Positions 62,201 through 64,000 of a stretch of DNA of 64,000 nt are shown here, one piece after another. Each line of letters opens with the position of its first letter. Positions within the stretch are counted from its first letter, which is position 1. The notes below the pieces were generated by a model. It had not been told where the DNA came from, did no database searches, and saw only the letters and a list, made by a program, of their open reading frames with translations. The stretch covers positions 127,760,472 to 127,824,471 of the forward strand of contig NC_068355.1 of NCBI RefSeq assembly GCF_020536995.1, read 5' to 3'. Made by a program: the position numbers and the translations under genes. This stretch comes from Dreissena polymorpha. Its lineage: Eukaryota > Mollusca > Bivalvia > Myida > Dreissenidae.

Positions 62201-63337
62201 TTATGCAGTTCTTTCTTTTCATGTTCATGTACAAAATTTATCACAATTATGTCTTTAAGATGTCAATGAATGTACATCTAATCCATGTACAAATGGCGGC
62301 ACATGCGTCGACCAAGTGAACTACTTTGTATGCGTCTGTGTTCCTGGATACTCAGGAGCAACATGCAATTTAGGTAAAACAAATTTGTATTTTTTTAATT
62401 ATCTGATATAGATATTACCAATATTTCATAGAAATGATCCATTCATGTGAGTGGTGTGATATTGTCATAACACTGTATATAAGGACGTACGAATGCTGGG
62501 ATTGTATATGTTGTGTGTGGCGTCTTTGTCAAATTTACGAAACCTAAAACTGTTTTGACATTTAACAAATCAACAACTTTCTGATTTATGATGAACATAA
62601 AAATATAAATGTCTTGTAGCAAAACATCGCTTAGGAATAGAACATCGGGTAAGGTCTATTTTACAGCCACGAACCGTTAAAAACGTATTCGTTGAATAAC
62701 TTTAATTACAACGCTGACAGTGTAGAAAGACTTTACGCAAAAACAAATTTATGGGCAATAGTATTAAAATTAGAACAACAAATATTTCAATCAAATATCT
62801 TGTATGAGATATAATTTGTTCCACTATATTCCGATTATGATTCAAGTGCAAATATAGAACACAAATAGAGCACATGTAGTTGTGCCTAAGGTTGGTGGCT
62901 TAAATGTTCAGTATACATCACTATTAAAAATTAAAGTTTTCGCTCTACACCTTTCATAAAGAATAATTATTCTGAAAATATTTGAAAGGAAAAAGATAGG
63001 ATTCCGCTCAATAACTTGAACGTGAATAGCTTTATAACATGATTGAACATGTATACATAGTTTGTTAAGGCCAAGATTCTGATTTTATACGGAAAGATCT
63101 AAAGCAGAGATCTGGAAAACAATATTGTTCTGTCAAATGCTAAATGCAACAAAGAAAAAAAACCCACATCTATGCAGTGTGTTCTTTCCATTTTCAAGTG
63201 AACATCAAGGATATTATTTTCAGATGTCAATGAATGTACATCTAATCCATGTACAAATGGAAGCACATGCATCGATCAGGTGAACCAATTTATATGCGTC
63301 TGTGCGCCAGGATACTCAGGAGCAACATGCAATTTAG
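49534..63337 (+). CDS. Multi-EGF secreted or surface protein gene, 5' end to window end (partial)
   Basis: Exons recognised: signal peptide 49534-49609, EGF 53570-53683, EGF 55276-55389, EGF 59700-59813, EGF 60662-60775, Thr-rich 61421-61920 (doubtful, has a stop), EGF 62260-62373 and EGF 63224-63337. All are entered and left in phase 1, so any subset can be joined without shifting frame. Each EGF has six Cys, the calcium-binding D-[IV]-N-E-C start and the hydroxylation pattern C-x-D-x4-[FY]-x-C, as in Notch ligands, fibropellins and fibrillin-type proteins. The gene continues beyond 64000, so its C-terminal part (membrane anchor or other modules) is unknown. Introns carry a Crypton pseudogene and repeats. 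Whether the signal exon truly belongs to the EGF exons, 4 kb away, is inference from phase and order. Confidence 0.7.
50142..50354. repeat. Compound (TAA)n/(TTA)n microsatellite, copy B
   Basis: Alternating TAA and TTA tracts with short TTATTATTATTGTTTTAATAA-like turnarounds and GAT interruptions. It occupies the site corresponding to the array at 43789 in copy A. Confidence 0.95.
50455..50775 (+). pseudogene. LINE endonuclease relic, copy B
   Basis: A 64-codon open piece (50472-50666) includes [20 protein letters not shown] and ILNDR, like the N-N-F-G-x-x-L-L-x-L-C...N-G-R stretch of APE-type LINE endonucleases. About 70 bases later, another frame reads [16 protein letters not shown], with the catalytic Ser-Asp-His box. 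It lies in the intron after the signal exon. Confidence 0.65.
50806..52324. other. Intron DNA without recognised exons
   Basis: Includes a C-rich/CA-rich run at 51128-51165. I looked for in-phase EGF-like or other exons and found none. Confidence 0.4.
52325..52555 (+). repeat. Dispersed repeat, copy 2 of 2 (family B)
   Basis: Matches 18443-18665. Here CACCGGTGAAAATAACAAAT is intact and preceded by its inverse TTATTTTCACCGGTG, so the middle forms a hairpin. Just beyond, ATCACGAGTGAA (52490) has an inverse TTCACTCGTGAT at 52739, which suggests the element may extend to about 52800. Confidence 0.8.
52801..53569. other. Intron DNA, no feature recognised
   Basis: AT-rich; ends in the acceptor CCAATTCAG of the first EGF exon. 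Confidence 0.4.
53570..53683 (+). CDS. EGF exon 1
   Basis: 114 nt, acceptor CCAATTCAG, donor GTAAAC, phase 1-1. Reads [20 protein letters not shown] then [19 protein letters not shown]: six Cys, calcium-binding start and hydroxylation consensus ([10 protein letters not shown]). It is the most diverged of the six and the most standard by comparison with EGF domains elsewhere. Confidence 0.93.
53684..55275. other. Intron between EGF exons 1 and 2
   Basis: Its last part (about 54890-55090) resembles 61940-62160, upstream of EGF exon 5 (TAATAGACGGATG, AAATAAAACAT, GATATCATG), so the intron tail was copied along with the exon. Confidence 0.6.
55276..55389 (+). CDS. EGF exon 2
   Basis: 114 nt, acceptor TCTTTCAG, donor GTAAAA, phase 1-1. 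Reads [20 protein letters not shown] then [19 protein letters not shown]. Six Cys; closely related to exons 3-6. Confidence 0.93.
55390..56745. other. Intron, homologous to introns after exons 3, 5 and 6
   Basis: The first about 700 bases match those introns (GTAAAACAAAT, ACGAACCGTT/GCGAACCGTT, TCAATCAAATATC, GTTAAGGCCA.ATTCGGA). The remainder, from about 56350, is flank of the Crypton pseudogene. Confidence 0.6.
56746..58599 (+). pseudogene. Crypton-type tyrosine recombinase (DUF3504, KIAA1958-like) pseudogene
   Basis: Exon 1 (56746-57077) starts ATG and ends TTTCAAG before GTATGA. Exon 2 starts at 57582 after TTTTTCAG. Joined, the sequence around the splice reads [12 protein letters not shown] then [20 protein letters not shown], the conserved N-terminal core of Crypton-derived proteins. 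Later parts are [59 protein letters not shown] and [20 protein letters not shown]. The H-x-x-R box (HCLR) is present, but the following M-S-G-H box reads MSSY and no nucleophile Tyr motif follows. Breaks include an in-frame TGA in exon 1 (YDSLSD then stop), a frameshift near 56983, another around 57810 and a TGA near 57960. Such proteins derive from DNA transposons that move by tyrosine recombinase. It is inserted in the EGF gene's intron between EGF exons 2 and 3. Confidence 0.85.
58600..59198. other. Intron DNA after the pseudogene
   Basis: Two-copy local repeats of AAGTTAAAAGTTGAATAAAC type at about 58875-58935. No gene recognised. Confidence 0.4.
59199..59281. repeat. (TA)n microsatellite
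   Basis: About 41 TA dinucleotides, uninterrupted. Confidence 0.95.
59700..59813 (+). CDS. EGF exon 3
   Basis: 114 nt, acceptor TATTTTCAG, donor GTAAAA, phase 1-1. Reads [20 protein letters not shown] then [19 protein letters not shown]. Nearly the same as exon 5, which differs by few bases; they are the first members of a duplicated pair. Confidence 0.94.
60662..60775 (+). CDS. EGF exon 4
   Basis: 114 nt, acceptor ATTTTCAG, donor GTAAAA, phase 1-1. Reads [20 protein letters not shown] then [19 protein letters not shown]. All six Cys present; the end differs from its partner exon 6. Confidence 0.94.
61421..61920 (+). CDS. Thr/Asn/Ile-rich mucin-like exon, carrying a stop
   Basis: After acceptor TTATTCACAG, phase 1 entry gives [12 protein letters not shown] and then a TGA (61456-61458). 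The same frame then stays open for about 153 codons of almost pure Thr, Asn, Ile, Ser and Pro ([14 protein letters not shown] style) until TAG at 61918-61920. Repeated N-T-T sequons and Thr runs would make a heavily glycosylated stalk. The repeat in DNA is an imperfect (CACCATCAA)-type array. The long frame on the opposite strand (Val/Met-rich, 61449-61847) is its shadow. Either the allele is broken, or the exon is skipped, or it ends the protein as a short isoform after PAQT. No donor is evident at its end. Confidence 0.5.
62260..62373 (+). CDS. EGF exon 5
   Basis: 114 nt, acceptor GTCTTTAAG (AAG instead of CAG), donor GTAAAA, phase 1-1. Same residues as exon 3 except NYFVC for NYFIC. Together with exon 6 it forms the second copy of a tandemly duplicated two-exon block. 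Confidence 0.93.
62374..63223. other. Intron nearly identical to 59814-60661
   Basis: The same sequence follows EGF exon 3 (AACAAATTTGTATTTTTTTA, ATAGATATTACCAATATTTC, AACATGATTGAACATGTATA). Differences are a few percent, plus small indels. Confidence 0.85.
63224..63337 (+). CDS. EGF exon 6
   Basis: 114 nt, acceptor ATTTTCAG, donor GTAAAA, phase 1-1. Reads [20 protein letters not shown] then [19 protein letters not shown]. The gene continues past the window end. Confidence 0.93.
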
Positions 63338-63960
63338 GTAAAAAAAATACATACACTTTTGAAATATCTTATATAGATATTACCAATGTGTAATATAAAA
63401 TAATCCATTCATGCGAGTGTTTAATTAAGTAATCAACAACTCACTGATTTATGATGAACATTAAAATATAAATATCTAAGAGCAAGAAATCGCTTGGGAA
63501 GAGAACATTTGGGTAGTTTCTCGTTTAAAGGCACGAACCGTTCAAAATAAGTACTCGTTGAATAACTTAATTAAAAGCGCCCACATTGTAGGAAGACTAT
63601 TTGTGCGAAAACAGTGTATGAGAATGAGTATTATGCTAAGAACATTATTTAGTTTAATAAAATATCCTGAATGAAACATAATTGTTGCTCAAATGTCTGA
63701 TGATTACGTTCACGTCCAAACATAGTACACAAATACAGCGCATGTAATAGCGTCTAAGGTTTGTGGATTAAAGATTCAGTATAAATCACAAATGAAAATA
63801 CTGTTCTCTCTACACTTTCCATAAATAAAACTTCTTCTGAAAAGATTCGAAAACAACTGTGGATTCCGCTCAATAACTTGAACGTGAATAGCTCTATAAC
63901 ATGAGTAACTGTGTTCATAGAGAATAATAGGTTAGTGATGATTATAGATCAGGTTTATCA
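63338..63960. other. Intron after EGF exon 6
   Basis: Homologous to the other post-EGF introns (CACGAACCGTTC, GATTCCGCTCAATAACTTGA). No additional exon. Confidence 0.55.
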
Positions 63961-64000
63961 TGCGAGGCTTAGAAAACAAAAAGCACGAGCCTTGGCGAGT
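63961..64000. repeat. Start of a repeat related to the 49316 hairpin loop
   Basis: GCGAGGCTTAGAA and GAGCCTTGGCGAG match, in inverse, the GC-rich loop at 49359-49413. Cut by the window end. Confidence 0.6.

Overview
The window is animal nuclear DNA: AT-rich, with split genes, canonical GT-AG introns and very dense repeats. Several repeats are of kinds familiar from bivalve molluscs: the roughly 260-bp hairpin MITE with the GACGACACTTTCCGC core, the AGGTCA-rich tandem element, tRNA-headed SINEs and a V-SINE-like element. A dreissenid or related bivalve is my best guess. This comes from memory of repeat style, not from a search.

Real genes are short-exon genes for secreted or surface proteins, recovered by joining exons whose splice phases agree. 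(1) At 990-1401 (+) there is an unrecognised probable terminal exon. (2) At 12095-13413 (-) a three-exon gene encodes a signal peptide, a cysteine-rich Ig-like domain and a hydrophobic C-terminus that looks like a GPI-anchor signal. (3) At 26185-26387 (+) lies the terminal exon of a Cys-containing, sushi-like protein. (4) At 36786-42515 (+) a four-exon gene encodes a small N-glycosylated secreted protein. (5) From 49534 past the window end (+) runs a gene with a signal-peptide exon, six calcium-binding-type EGF exons of exactly 114 nt and a Thr-rich mucin-like exon. A second copy of its signal-peptide exon lies at 43141 inside a segmental duplication.

Mobile and repeated DNA fills the rest. 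There is a 5'-truncated non-LTR retrotransposon (21601-25380) with a 1,100-codon open frame but an altered RT catalytic box, and two small LINE endonuclease relics. There is a Crypton-type tyrosine recombinase pseudogene with an intron (56746-58599), a PIF/Harbinger transposase relic (48590-48845), a hAT-like non-autonomous element with a target duplication (19640-20438), and a broken Ty3/Gypsy pol fossil (34350-35930). Two copies of an element that has both terminal inverted repeats and an internal tRNA-like promoter occur at 25561 and 30420; the second is interrupted by a V-SINE-like element. Five copies of a hairpin MITE occur, three of them around one exon.

Two tandem arrays stand out. 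A 27-bp minisatellite (about 38848-40070) shows a higher-order repeat of about 19 units. A 2.27-kb inverted array of 60-bp units (44463-46730) is bounded by 24-bp inverted termini and resembles a foldback transposon. Long ORFs in both arrays arise only because the unit lengths are multiples of three.

Between these, long stretches are AT-rich and I see no genes in them. All gene models are by eye, without transcript or database support.
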